Shown here: positions 7,291 to 15,541 of the stretch, in pieces
Layout of the letters: every line of letters begins with the position of its first letter
Position numbering within the stretch: position 1 is the first letter of the stretch
IMG/VR virus record: IMGVR_UViG_3300047175_000033
Location: 1 to 62,905 of that record
Direction: 5' to 3' (one strand)
Source of the DNA: a virus
Length of the DNA stretch: 62,905 nucleotides
Position numbers and translations under genes: made by a program
Notes under the pieces: generated by a model
Told to the model about the DNA's origin: nothing
Databases searched by the model: none
What the model saw: only the letters and a program-made list of their open reading frames with translations

Positions 7291-7947
7291 ATGTCGGTCA
7301 TCGCAGTCGTAAATCCCAAGGGTGGCGTGGGCAAGACCGCGCTCGCCACCAATCTGGCGTCAGCCTTCAGCCAGGAGGGCAGCACCAAGCTGGTCGACGC
7401 CGATCCCTCACAGCACTCGGCTGACGACTGGCTCCAGTGGCGGGACGACGCCGGGCACACCGGCATTGGGCGCGCGATCCTGCGCGGCAAGATATACCCG
7501 GCCCTCAACGCCGAGCGTGACAAGTGGGACACCGTTGTGGTGGACTGCCCCGGCAGCGACTCCGACGAGACGCGCGGCGCCATGGGCGCGGCCGACCTCA
7601 TTGTGATGCCCATCAACATCGGGCAGTCCGAGATCAAGGCCCTCCACCAGATGGCCAAGCTGATCAAGGAAATGCGATCGATGGGGCTGGAGACCGCGAT
7701 TCTCGCCGTCCTGAACAACGTGGACGTGGCGTGTACGCGGGAGTGCGCCGAGGCCCGCGAGATGCTGAGCGCCACGCCCGATCTGTTCCGCCTCCATGAC
7801 ACCGTGCTGTGGCGGCGCCAAGCCTTTCGTATGGCTTTCCGCGACGGGCTGGGCGTCCATGAGCTGCCGGTTGGCACGCACGACGGAAAGGCCACGGCCG
7901 AATTCAGAACCCTGTTCAAAGAGGTGCAACGTGAACTCGCCGCGTAG
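7291..7947 (+). CDS. parA: ParA-family partition ATPase
   Basis: A 218-residue Walker-type ATPase of the short ParF/type Ib size class. It starts MSVIAVVNPKGGVGKT, with the deviant Walker A lysine pair, then has a DADPSQ motif and a VVVDCPG Walker B region. Lacking an N-terminal HTH, it would not bind its operator itself. It probably segregates the episomal phage genome over the nucleoid with its ribbon-helix-helix partner encoded next. The start at 7291 follows GGAGGT; an in-frame ATG at 7243 lies before the likely transcript start. Confidence 0.92.
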   Translation: MSVIAVVNPKGGVGKTALATNLASAFSQEGSTKLVDADPSQHSADDWLQWRDDAGHTGIGRAILRGKIYPALNAERDKWDTVVVDCPGSDSDETRGAMGAADLIVMPINIGQSEIKALHQMAKLIKEMRSMGLETAILAVLNNVDVACTRECAEAREMLSATPDLFRLHDTVLWRRQAFRMAFRDGLGVHELPVGTHDGKATAEFRTLFKEVQRELAA

Positions 7948-8284
7948 ACCCGCACTCAAGTCGTTTCTCGACGGCGCCCCGGTGGCCACGGTCGAAGCCA
8001 CGCCGGAGCCCAAGGCTGTGAAGCCGAAGCGCGTCCCGAAGCCAAAAGTGGCCAAGCCAACGCCGATCGCCAAGGCCCCGGAGCAGGCCGAGCTGACGCT
8101 CACCGACGTGGAGATCGAGCCGACCAAGCTGGTCAGCCTTAAAATACCACTCAGGATGTTTGAGGACATCGATACGCTGCGGCGGAACTCCCGTATCACG
8201 TTGACCGATATCTTTGTCAAGTCGGCTGCGCCGCAGGTGGCGCGGCTCATGGTTGAGCTAGGCAAACGACAGGGGCACAAGTGA
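7931..8284 (+). CDS. ParA partner with ribbon-helix-helix domain (ParG/omega-like)
   Basis: A 117-residue protein that starts with GTG inside the end of parA, with GAGGTG as ribosome site. Residues 1-60 are a Lys/Pro/Ala-rich disordered tail. Residues about 66-110 (VSLKIPLRMFEDIDTLRRN then LTDIFVKSA) look like a ribbon-helix-helix fold. A flexible basic N-terminus plus C-terminal RHH is the layout of ParG-type centromere-binding proteins, whose tail stimulates ParA. It may also repress the operon at the palindrome at 7139. Confidence 0.8.
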   Translation: MNSPRRPALKSFLDGAPVATVEATPEPKAVKPKRVPKPKVAKPTPIAKAPEQAELTLTDVEIEPTKLVSLKIPLRMFEDIDTLRRNSRITLTDIFVKSAAPQVARLMVELGKRQGHK

Positions 8285-8541
8285 TGGAAGAGTTCAACGA
8301 AGACCGCGCACGCGCGGCGACGATCGAGAGCCTGCGCCACGCCGGCCAGACGCTGCTGGTCAATGAGGTGATGTGCCGTGATCTGGTAATCACCCTGATG
8401 GGTGCGCCCGACGAGAAGTGGGCGCAGTGGTTTCTGGACCGTGTCCAGTTGCTGCTGGGTATGGTGGCCGGCAGGGTGGAGTCCGGGGTGGTCCTCGACG
8501 CGGCGAAGAAGCCCACCACGACCAGCACCGAGGTGCACTGA
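8284..8541 (+). CDS. Hypothetical protein in the partition operon
   Basis: An 85-residue acidic, helical protein. Its ATG overlaps the stop of the RHH gene and its own stop overlaps the next start, so it is translationally coupled to partition. No family is recognised. A Thr/Lys-rich tail follows a helical body with LVNEVMCRDLVITLM. Confidence 0.7.
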   Translation: MEEFNEDRARAATIESLRHAGQTLLVNEVMCRDLVITLMGAPDEKWAQWFLDRVQLLLGMVAGRVESGVVLDAAKKPTTTSTEVH

Positions 8542-8825
8542 TGGACATGCGACGTGTCTGCGCGGACAACGACTATACCGACTATCGGGCGTTCCCGAAC
8601 GGCCGGGACGCGTGCCTGACCCAGCTGATGTTCACCTGCGCCATCATCGCCGATATCGAGTATTGGGGGTATGGCGACCGCTGGTGTTACGAGACATACG
8701 CCAAGGCCAAGGCCGCGCTCGACGCGTGGGATGGAGAGGGTGAGCCCGCCGGCTGGCACCGGCACCCCGACACGGGCCGGCGGCGCGAGGGTGGCGACCC
8801 GGCGAAAGAAGAGGTGTACTTCTGA
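8541..8825 (+). CDS. Hypothetical protein
   Basis: A 94-residue protein with an aromatic centre (IEYWGYGDRWCYETYAKAKAAL) and a charged Gly/Arg tail. Both ends overlap neighbouring genes by one to four bases. Similar short YGDRWCYET proteins occur in other phages without known function. An in-frame extension upstream to 8418 is a shadow of the previous gene. Confidence 0.7.
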   Translation: MDMRRVCADNDYTDYRAFPNGRDACLTQLMFTCAIIADIEYWGYGDRWCYETYAKAKAALDAWDGEGEPAGWHRHPDTGRRREGGDPAKEEVYF

Positions 8826-9241
8826 TGAGCGCGTTACTGGTTATTGGCACCGAGCAGCGCGAGGCGCTGGCACTGCTGCGCGGCCGGGCGAGCGAGAACC
8901 CGGTCGACATCGTAGCGCTGCTGCAGAACATCAGGACGCCCGAGGGCAAGAAACGCCACAAGGCGCAGATGAATACGCAGAGCCTGTTCCTGCCCACGGA
9001 CTTTCTGGTGACCTTCAGCATCGAGACGGGCCACGGGGCGGGCACCTGCCGCCACATGAGCATGAGCGTGGGACGCCCCGATCGCGTACCCCACCCGGCA
9101 GCGGTGTGGATGGTGGCCGAGGAACTGGGCTTCGTTGGCGGCCTCGATCAGTGCATGCACTACATCGAGCAGCTGGAGGGCCACGGCGAGGCCGTCAACG
9201 TCATTCAGCCGGTTTCGGTGATGCCATGCGCAAACGCCTGA
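8825..9241 (+). CDS. Hypothetical protein
   Basis: A 138-residue protein coupled to the preceding gene by a TGATG overlap. The centre reads MNTQSLFLPTDFLVTFSIETGHGAGTCRHMSMSVGRPDRVPHP, and this looks like a conserved phage accessory protein of unknown role. The C-terminal third is helical. Its last 16 bases overlap the membrane-protein gene that follows. Confidence 0.7.
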   Translation: MSALLVIGTEQREALALLRGRASENPVDIVALLQNIRTPEGKKRHKAQMNTQSLFLPTDFLVTFSIETGHGAGTCRHMSMSVGRPDRVPHPAAVWMVAEELGFVGGLDQCMHYIEQLEGHGEAVNVIQPVSVMPCANA

Positions 9242-9477
9242 CCGGCACGCGGCTACTGATCGGCTGCCTCGTATGGTGCGCCGCGTTCGCCGTGCTCGAT
9301 CTGGCCATGCGCCAATGGTTCGCGCTCGGTGGCCAGATCGTCTGCCTGATCTTTATCGGCTGGGTGCTGCGGCGGGAGGTGCGCTATCAGCGGGAGATGC
9401 GGCGGCGCGAGCAGGAGTGGCAGCGCATGCCGGCAGGTCTGGACGAATGGCACAGACGTAACCCTGAAGAGCCGTGA
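9226..9477 (+). CDS. Small two-helix membrane protein
   Basis: An 83-residue protein with two hydrophobic segments (about residues 9-27 and 35-52) followed by a long basic amphipathic helix (RREVRYQREMRRREQEW). The topology suits a membrane anchor or holin-like protein, but the cytoplasmic coil is unusual for a holin. Its last 125 bases lie antisense to the end of the i-spanin gene. Confidence 0.7.
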   Translation: MRKRLTGTRLLIGCLVWCAAFAVLDLAMRQWFALGGQIVCLIFIGWVLRREVRYQREMRRREQEWQRMPAGLDEWHRRNPEEP

Positions 9478-9979
9478 GCTTGTCTATTTCCCGCTGGTCG
9501 TCTCCGGCGACAGTGAAAACGCGGCTCGCAACCGTTGGGTCGAGGTCTGCGTAGGCGGGGCCACCATCATCCACGCCGGGGGTGCTGGCGGGGGCGGGCA
9601 CACCGTCGCTACGGGAATGGGAGCAGGAGGTAACTGCGACGCGCAGCCGCTGAGTGCCTGCAGCGAGCTGAGCAGCAAAAGCACGAGAGTCGTTTTCATG
9701 GGCCGTCTTCTCCTTCGTCAGTTGATCGTCCAGCGTTGTGATCCTGCCCTCAGCTGCCGTGTGATCGGCGAGGGCCTTGGCGTCTGCAGCTGCCGCTGCG
9801 GCCGAGATCGCAGCAAGTCGCTGGGCGTTCGCGGCGTTTTCTTTCTCGTGTGCGGCCTGCTCCTTGGCCAGCTTCGCGCCGTCATGCACACCCACCGCGT
9901 AGCCACCGAGCCCGACACCGAGCACGAGCGCCACGAGGTACGGCAACACCTTCTCCACCAGCAACGCGATAGCAGTCAT
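9353..9979 (-). CDS. Rz: i-spanin (Rz-like)
   Basis: A 208-residue protein with one N-terminal membrane segment (residues about 6-30) and a long Ala/Lys/Glu coiled coil (35-115). This is the i-spanin design: anchored in the inner membrane, it reaches across the periplasm and fuses the membranes with its o-spanin at lysis. The o-spanin is encoded wholly within it in another frame. The C-terminus is longer than usual, with a Cys pair and a Pro/Ala tail, and runs 125 bases into the convergent gene. Confidence 0.88.
   Translation of the reverse strand: MTAIALLVEKVLPYLVALVLGVGLGGYAVGVHDGAKLAKEQAAHEKENAANAQRLAAISAAAAAADAKALADHTAAEGRITTLDDQLTKEKTAHENDSRAFAAQLAAGTQRLRVAVTSCSHSRSDGVPAPASTPGVDDGGPAYADLDPTVASRVFTVAGDDQREIDKLTALQGYVCAIRPDLPACAATPARAAASPADSAPPAAAPSR
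9484..9699 (-). CDS. Rz1: o-spanin lipoprotein (Rz1-like), nested in Rz
   Basis: A 71-residue outer-membrane lipoprotein. A signal peptide (MKTTLVLLLLSSLQA) leads to a lipobox LSGC with the modified Cys at residue 19. A Pro-rich mature part (PPAPIPVATVCPPPPAPP) follows, the hallmark of Rz1. It lies entirely inside the i-spanin gene in a different frame, as in lambda. It would pair with Rz to disrupt the outer membrane. Confidence 0.9.
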   Translation of the reverse strand: MKTTLVLLLLSSLQALSGCASQLPPAPIPVATVCPPPPAPPAWMMVAPPTQTSTQRLRAAFSLSPETTSGK

Positions 9980-9981
9980 GC

Positions 9982-10365
9982 TCAGTCTCCGTCAGGGTCG
10001 ATCGCAGCCGCGCCCGCATCGGGCAGGATCGACTGCGCGCAGTGATCAGTAGGCTGGCCCGCGATCAGCGTGGCTACCCAGCCAAGAAAGCGGCACAGCA
10101 CGCAACCCCACACGCGACCGGCAGCACGGGCTTTACCCGAGCGGCTGGAGATCGTTTCGCGCGGGTCGCCACCTGCCAACGTGTTGCCAAAGCAGTCGAG
10201 CGCGTAGAGCCACGAATGCGCCCAGCCATCCCCATTCGGGCGATACATACCGGCCGTGGCGCGCAGGAGATTCCAGAAGCCCACCGCGAGGTTGGCCGGA
10301 TAGTCCAGAACGTCAGCAAGGTGCATCAGGTACAGGGCCACCAGTGCCCAGCCGGTCATGGTCAT
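9982..10365 (-). CDS. Small membrane-associated protein of the lysis cassette
   Basis: A 127-residue protein that starts in an ATGA overlap with the lytic transglycosylase. The N-terminus is hydrophobic (MTMTGWALVALYLMHLADVLDY), and WVATLIAGQP-like and CVLCRFLGW stretches occur near the end. A Pro/Asp tail closes it. Position between endolysin and spanins suggests a lysis role, perhaps an antiholin-like or pinholin-like function, but no family is recognised. Confidence 0.6.
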   Translation of the reverse strand: MTMTGWALVALYLMHLADVLDYPANLAVGFWNLLRATAGMYRPNGDGWAHSWLYALDCFGNTLAGGDPRETISSRSGKARAAGRVWGCVLCRFLGWVATLIAGQPTDHCAQSILPDAGAAAIDPDGD

Positions 10366-10964
10366 GGTGCCGCTCCACAGGTGCGTACGCCCCAGCCCAG
10401 ATACAGGGGCTGATGCTTGAACAGAATCCAGCGCGGGTACATCCGGCTGTAGGTAAAGTTCTTGTCCGACTGCCCGGCGTTGATGTTCTCGGTGGCGCCG
10501 AACCAGCGCCCCGGCGTCGACGATTGCCGCTGCGCGCGCTGCACGTAGCCGAGCCCGGCGTTGTAGCCCTTCAGGGCCGCTGCCCACTGGTCGCATGGCG
10601 TAGTCCCCTTCACCCGCGCGCGCAGCCAGCCGTCATAGCGCACGAGCGCGCGGATCGCCCACGTCGGGTTATACGGGTCCGGCGCACCCAGTTCGGGGTA
10701 CTGGCGGCTGATCATCGTGGCCGTGTCGTCCATGAACTGGGCGAGGCCCTTGCCGTCATCCCACGCGGTCACGCCAGCCCGCCAGCCCGACTCCTGCATG
10801 ATCTGCCCGGCGAACATCGGCACCGGCGCCTGGACGCCATAGACAGCCTGCGCTTCGCGGACCAGCGTCGCGCGATACTGTAGAGATATATCGGCGCCCA
10901 TACAGCCGTATGTATAGACAGCCATACAGGCCGCCATACATCCACCGGTATATACGGTCTTCAT
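10362..10964 (-). CDS. Endolysin, lytic transglycosylase (SLT fold)
   Basis: A 200-residue enzyme that would cleave the glycan strands of peptidoglycan. The catalytic glutamate is in GQIMQESGW (about residue 58), followed by GLAQFMDDTA and AALKGYNAG, the conserved blocks of Slt/goose-lysozyme-like transglycosylases. The N-terminal 25 residues are odd: Cys, Met, Tyr and Gly recur (GGCMAACMAVYTYGCMGAD), encoded by repeated TGTATGG-like units. They may act as a weak signal-anchor. The start is fixed by an ATGA overlap with the upstream gene. Confidence 0.88.
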   Translation of the reverse strand: MKTVYTGGCMAACMAVYTYGCMGADISLQYRATLVREAQAVYGVQAPVPMFAGQIMQESGWRAGVTAWDDGKGLAQFMDDTATMISRQYPELGAPDPYNPTWAIRALVRYDGWLRARVKGTTPCDQWAAALKGYNAGLGYVQRAQRQSSTPGRWFGATENINAGQSDKNFTYSRMYPRWILFKHQPLYLGWGVRTCGAAP

Positions 10965-11224
10965 AGCCCGAGCGAGACCGAGAGCATCGCGGCGGCCATC
11001 ACGACCGCGCGGCGCAGCTGGTCGCCAACGTCGCTGAAGCGGCCGACACGGGCGAACGCCCGGCGATCAATCCAGTAGCCCACGTACGCAGATACCGTCA
11101 CGTTGGCCAGCTTCCACAGAACGATCTGGGCCTGCGGCTCGACGTCGAAGGTACGCAACGTGATGCAGGCCGCGTAGAGGACGGCGGCGAGGGCCAGCCA
11201 TTCGAGCATGCGCGACTTGTTCAT
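10961..11224 (-). CDS. Putative holin
   Basis: An 87-residue protein with two or three hydrophobic segments (about 10-30, 37-53, 70-86) separated by a short basic YWIDRRAF turn, which recurs in a family annotated as phage holins. It lies directly before the endolysin with ATGA coupling on both sides. A holin here would time release or activation of the transglycosylase. The longer open frame to 11308 lacks a ribosome site. Confidence 0.7.
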   Translation of the reverse strand: MNKSRMLEWLALAAVLYAACITLRTFDVEPQAQIVLWKLANVTVSAYVGYWIDRRAFARVGRFSDVGDQLRRAVVMAAAMLSVSLGL

Positions 11225-11439
11225 AGGAGTGCCTGCGTGATTTTCTTGATGAGCCCGCTGGAGCCCGCACCGTAGACCGCGAGCACGACCAGCGCGCGCA
11301 CGAGCCACGTCCCGACAAGCGACAGCACGCCACGCGTGACCTGTGCCTGAAACCGTGCCAGGGCGCGCGCCTCAAGCAGATCGACAATCGCCTCGATATC
11401 CGCCTGCGTGAGCTTGCGTTCGATGGTCGTTCCAGTCAT
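11221..11439 (-). CDS. Small membrane protein, possible second holin or antiholin
   Basis: A 72-residue protein. An N-terminal amphipathic helix (TQADIEAIVDLLEARALARFQ) precedes one membrane span at about residues 40-65. The start at 11439 follows GGGGAAGGTG. It is the first gene of the lysis cassette and is coupled to the putative holin, consistent with a holin/antiholin pair. Confidence 0.7.
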   Translation of the reverse strand: MTGTTIERKLTQADIEAIVDLLEARALARFQAQVTRGVLSLVGTWLVRALVVLAVYGAGSSGLIKKITQALL

Positions 11440-11533
11440 CACCTTCCCCTTGTGCTGGTCTGAAGCCAGCGGACGTGTCGCCCGCCAGACGTGCAGAAGT
11501 GGCGTGTGGACCGGCCGCTTGGCAGATAGTTCG

Positions 11534-13855
11534 TTATCCTGAAGGTATTCTAACTGTGCGCTCATGATCGTAGGTAAGAATAAATACATGCGATTGATTG
11601 CCGCCGAGAGGCTGCGACAGGAAACCGGTAAGACCGACCGCAGTGCAGCCCGTCACACCGACCGAGAGATCGATTCCGATGACGCCGGCCACACCAGCTG
11701 CGCCGACAGAAGAGAGGGGAGTAGCCACGCCGGTCAGTTCGGCGAGGCCGGTGGCGCTTACGCCCGTCGTGCCCAGCGTGGTGCCGCTGGCAATCTGACC
11801 CGCCTGCGCAAGAGCAGTTGCACCGCTCGGCGTGATATGGAAGCCGGAGCCTAATGCGCCGACGCCCACTGTCGCGTCGTTGCCACTGAGGGAGAGCGTG
11901 ATCGACGCACCGGCCGCACCAACGTCGCCCGCGATGAGGACGCCCGTAAGCGGCAGGGTGGAAGCGGGGGAGAGCGTGCCCGATGCTCCTGACAACGTGT
12001 TGCCAGATAGTTTCAGCAGCTGGCCGGGGGCCACGGTGCCCGCTGCGGCGGCTGCGGCGACACCCCCTGTTGCCTGCGAGGGCACGACGGTGCCCGCTGC
12101 ACTTTCTGCGGCCACGCCAGTCAGCGCCTGTGCCGGCTGGAACACAACGACATCGCCTGCCTCGGATGTCCCGGCGACGCCTGCCAGCGTGAGTACGACG
12201 GAAGGCGTGGGCGCACCCGCCACGCCCGAGGCCGCTACCCCAGTGAGGGCGGCCGAACGGTCACCCGCCACCGAGACGCTGCCCGTCGAACCCGTCGCGT
12301 TCTCGCCCGTCAGTGCCGCGCTGATCGTTACGCCGACCGCTCCGATACCGCCGGTCGCACTGACCTGTGAGAGCGACGCCGACATGACCGCAACCAGCGT
12401 GCCGACACCACCCGTTGCCGATACACCGCTGAGCGGCACCTCGCCGTCGCTGACCGAGCCCACCGCGCCCGCAGCACTGGCGCCACTCAACGCGGCCGAG
12501 ACAGCTGGCCCAACGGTGCCCACCGCTCCTGTGGCGGATACGCCGGTCAACGCAAGGGAAGTCCCGCCACCCCCGCCGCCCGACAGCGCAGCAAGCAGTG
12601 CCGCACCTACAGCCGTATAGCTGGTTGTGCCCGCCGAGAATGAGCCGGTCGGACTCGATACGGGCTCTACCCACGCAAACAGCATCGAGGGGCCGAACGT
12701 GTCGTTAAAGTCAATCGTCAGGCCGGTCGGCTGCGGCGAAAAGGCGCCCGCCGATTCGTTCGCGCCGCTGAAAAATGTGAGCAGCATTTCGCCGGTCGAC
12801 GCGGGCGTGAGCGACGGCGTCGAGGCTGTCGGGTTCGCGCTCGCAATGCCACTCGTGTCGACCACCACTGTCGCCGTACCGGTGCCGCTCTTGCGCAGGA
12901 TGGCGACCACATACGACACGTAGGACGTTGCGGGGAACGTGAAGGTAACAGCTGTAGGGTCGCCAGAAGCGTAGTGGTGCGTCCATACCCCGGCGCCGGT
13001 ATTGAACACCTGCTGCGTGTAGCCGCTGGGCGGTGTGACGCTCGCGGCCGGCACATTCGTGTTCGACACGACCTGCATGCCGATGACGATCAGGTCGCCC
13101 GGCTGCGCGTTGTTCTGGGTGAAGTCAATAACGGCGCTGGTCGCAGCTACTGACAGCGCGCCATTCTGCATGCCGCCGAACGTGATATTCGGCGCCGCAG
13201 GTGTGGCCGCCGTTGCCCCCGCTGCCTTCAGTGCGATCTGTGCGCCGAACTGCAGGAGCAACGTGGAGTTCCAGCTGATGTCCTGATTGCCCGTACCCGC
13301 CGCAGTCGACAGCGCCTTGTCGTAGATCGCGATACTCGGGCCGGCGGTGGTCTCCTTCCGCAGCGTGAGGCCGGAGGGGAGATTCGTAATCGCGCTGCCG
13401 CCGCCATCAAACGACTGCAGGTAAAGCACCACCAGCTGGTCGCCATTCCAGTTCGGATTGACTGAGGGCGCACGATACAGCGGGCTCTCGATGGCCGCCT
13501 GGTTGCTCGTGATCAGGGCGCAGCAGTTCGATACGTCGATAGGCGTCGTCGTATCCACACCGCTGTAGACCACGCACGCGCTTTCCCACCATGCAATCGC
13601 GGTGGTGCTGGCCGTGATGCTTGCCGGGTCACCTGCCTGATAGACGCGATAGCACACCAGCACGTCGGGCTGGTTCATCGTGGGCACAACGGTCCACCCG
13701 GCCGGCGCCGTGATCGCCTGTGGGGCCGCCCCCGGATCGAGGATAAACGCAGCGATTGTCACGTCACCGGCCACGAGCCCGGTAGGCAGCGTCAGCGTCG
13801 TCGAGAGCGCGTGATCATTCGGGCCTGTGGAGCCGCCCACGTATGCGATAGCCAT
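11534..13855 (-). CDS. Tail fibre/adhesin with degenerate Gly-Val repeats
   Basis: A 773-residue virion protein. Residues 1-215 and about 220-425 form two beta-rich modules, each with GD(V/L)xIxAF-like and WTxHY/YRVY features typical of phage tail-fibre head domains. After a GGGGGG hinge at about 427, roughly a dozen degenerate repeats of the form LTGVSATGAVGTV run to about 745. These would make a beta-strand shaft. It is the last gene of the tail operon and probably contacts the host. Confidence 0.75.
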   Translation of the reverse strand: MAIAYVGGSTGPNDHALSTTLTLPTGLVAGDVTIAAFILDPGAAPQAITAPAGWTVVPTMNQPDVLVCYRVYQAGDPASITASTTAIAWWESACVVYSGVDTTTPIDVSNCCALITSNQAAIESPLYRAPSVNPNWNGDQLVVLYLQSFDGGGSAITNLPSGLTLRKETTAGPSIAIYDKALSTAAGTGNQDISWNSTLLLQFGAQIALKAAGATAATPAAPNITFGGMQNGALSVAATSAVIDFTQNNAQPGDLIVIGMQVVSNTNVPAASVTPPSGYTQQVFNTGAGVWTHHYASGDPTAVTFTFPATSYVSYVVAILRKSGTGTATVVVDTSGIASANPTASTPSLTPASTGEMLLTFFSGANESAGAFSPQPTGLTIDFNDTFGPSMLFAWVEPVSSPTGSFSAGTTSYTAVGAALLAALSGGGGGGTSLALTGVSATGAVGTVGPAVSAALSGASAAGAVGSVSDGEVPLSGVSATGGVGTLVAVMSASLSQVSATGGIGAVGVTISAALTGENATGSTGSVSVAGDRSAALTGVAASGVAGAPTPSVVLTLAGVAGTSEAGDVVVFQPAQALTGVAAESAAGTVVPSQATGGVAAAAAAGTVAPGQLLKLSGNTLSGASGTLSPASTLPLTGVLIAGDVGAAGASITLSLSGNDATVGVGALGSGFHITPSGATALAQAGQIASGTTLGTTGVSATGLAELTGVATPLSSVGAAGVAGVIGIDLSVGVTGCTAVGLTGFLSQPLGGNQSHVFILTYDHERTVRIPSG

Positions 13856-13861
13856 AGCCGC

Positions 13862-14854
13862 CTAGTCCGGTTTGTAGGTGACGCCGATCGCATCCGGCTG
13901 CGCTGTGATCGCCAGCACGTTGCGCACAGAGGCATTCGTGAACACGCGGATACGACCGGGAACGAGTGCCGGAGCGATAGGGGTGCCACCCGTGGCGACC
14001 AGCTGGCCAGCTGCACCTTGAGCTGCGGCTCGGGTGAGCGCGCGGATGACACCCGCTATCGCCGACTCCACTGCGCCCGCAGCAGCAACGCCGGACAGCG
14101 CGAGGGTTACGCTGGGCGACGCCGGGGCGTAGCTAATGCGAATCTGGCCGTCGCCGCCGTCGCCGCCCATTGCGGAATTGAAGCTGCCGCCACCGCCGCC
14201 ACCGCCGCCGACCTTCCCGCCTGCCGCACCGGGCTGGCCAGTTGTCCCATCCCACACGCCGCCCGCACCGCCGCCGCCGCCATCCTCGTCGTCAGCACCC
14301 GGCAGTCCTGCTTCCGCGCCGCCCAGACCGCCCGCGCCGCCGAGACCGTTGTTGCCTGCGCCGCCGTTACCGCCGTCGCTGCCTGTCGGCGTGACTGCAT
14401 CGACACCATCTCCGTCAGGACCCGCCGCGCCGCCACCGCCGCCCGCGCCGGGGAAGCCGTCCCCCGCGCCAGAACCGCCTTTGTAAAGCGTGTCACCGAT
14501 CGTGCCCTCACCGCCTGCGCCAGGGCCACCGCTCGAAACCTGTGCTGGCTGACCACCTGTTGCGTAGATGAGCGGCGGGTCGCCGAACGATACATCCCCA
14601 CCAGCGGTGCCTGGACCGCCCGAGCTTGGATCTGTGGCCACACCGCCCGCGCCGACCAGACACGGGATCGTGCCAGTCAGGCCGGGTACGTTCGCTACCG
14701 CAGCGTAGCCGCCACCGCCGCCACCGCTGCCGATAAAGCCGGAACCATCCGAGCCCGCGCCGCCGGCCGAAAAACCCTCGATCAGATTGTCATCGGTCCA
14801 GTCGGGGGGAATCTCGAACTCGGTGGTCCCCGCCGGCAGGATGATGGTCTTCAC
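13862..14854 (-). CDS. Glycine-rich tail fibre protein
   Basis: A 330-residue protein. Residues 1-25 form a beta segment (PAGTTEFEIPPDW). Long Gly/Ala runs (GSGGGGGGYAAVANVPG, then GGAGSDG-like stretches) dominate residues 30-235, as in phage fibres with collagen-like or polyglycine-II tips. The C-terminal region carries one copy of the same SVTLALSGVAAAGAV repeat found in the next gene. It is probably part of the receptor-binding apparatus. Confidence 0.75.
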   Translation of the reverse strand: MKTIILPAGTTEFEIPPDWTDDNLIEGFSAGGAGSDGSGFIGSGGGGGGYAAVANVPGLTGTIPCLVGAGGVATDPSSGGPGTAGGDVSFGDPPLIYATGGQPAQVSSGGPGAGGEGTIGDTLYKGGSGAGDGFPGAGGGGGAAGPDGDGVDAVTPTGSDGGNGGAGNNGLGGAGGLGGAEAGLPGADDEDGGGGGAGGVWDGTTGQPGAAGGKVGGGGGGGGSFNSAMGGDGGDGQIRISYAPASPSVTLALSGVAAAGAVESAIAGVIRALTRAAAQGAAGQLVATGGTPIAPALVPGRIRVFTNASVRNVLAITAQPDAIGVTYKPD

Positions 14855-14867
14855 GGCGCCGACCGGC

Positions 14868-15314
14868 TTAGTTGACCTGCAGCAGCGCGGTGCCCGCAGC
14901 GTTGACCGGCATCGTCAACGTGAGCGTGCCGGCCGTGATGGTCTGCGCGCCGAACGTGTGAACCGATACCGCCTTGTTGCTCTGCGACGAGTTGTAGAGC
15001 AACACGCAATCGAAAGCAGTGCTAAGCGTGACGCTCGTGTAAACGATCGACGCCGAGGGCGTCACGTAGGCCGAGGTGCCGCTGGTCGTCGGCGCGGTGC
15101 CGAACGTCACAGCCACGCCGCCGGCCGTGTAGCCGGTGCCGGTCACTTCGCCCGAGGTCGAATAGGCGGTGGTCGCCGCGCCCATCGAGTTGCCGGTGAC
15201 GAAGAGAGCGGCCTTGAAGGTATCAGCCGAGCGATAGGCAGCGCTGAAGGCGTGGAAGCCATTCAGCAGGTCCTGCTTGAACGAGGTGCACATTGCTTGT
15301 GCGTTGGCTGGCAT
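14868..15314 (-). CDS. Tail-associated structural protein
   Basis: A 148-residue beta-rich protein. The FKQDLLNGFHAF start, the TGEVTGTGYTAGG block and FDCVLLYNSSQSNKAVSVHTFG mark a family seen in many tailed phages of Proteobacteria next to tail genes. It is probably a small virion or fibre-assembly component. It has its own ribosome site and no overlap with neighbours. Confidence 0.7.
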   Translation of the reverse strand: MPANAQAMCTSFKQDLLNGFHAFSAAYRSADTFKAALFVTGNSMGAATTAYSTSGEVTGTGYTAGGVAVTFGTAPTTSGTSAYVTPSASIVYTSVTLSTAFDCVLLYNSSQSNKAVSVHTFGAQTITAGTLTLTMPVNAAGTALLQVN

Positions 15315-15339
15315 GTCGTACTCCTAAATAAATTGGTGG

Positions 15340-15540
15340 TCAGGAAAGCGATGCAATCATTGCTTCCGTCAGGAGCGCCTTTTTCAGGAATACGTGGGCG
15401 CTGCGGTGCACGATCTCGTCACTGCCCGGCAGTCGGTATTCTACCCACGTAGTGCGCTCGTTGTCGTCCTCATAAAGCCCATCGCACTTGACAAGCTGCG
15501 ATTCGTCCATGGGGCCGTGGATCGTTGTAATCGTTGCCAT
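15340..15540 (-). CDS. Hypothetical protein
   Basis: A 66-residue acidic protein (MATITTIHGPMDESQLVKCDG...). The start is the ATG one base after the upstream stop; the longer frame to 15678 is a shadow. The content VEYRLPGSDEIVHRSAHVFLKKA suggests a compact alpha/beta fold. It sits between tail genes and has no recognised family. Confidence 0.65.
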   Translation of the reverse strand: MATITTIHGPMDESQLVKCDGLYEDDNERTTWVEYRLPGSDEIVHRSAHVFLKKALLTEAMIASLS

Positions 15541-15541
15541 G

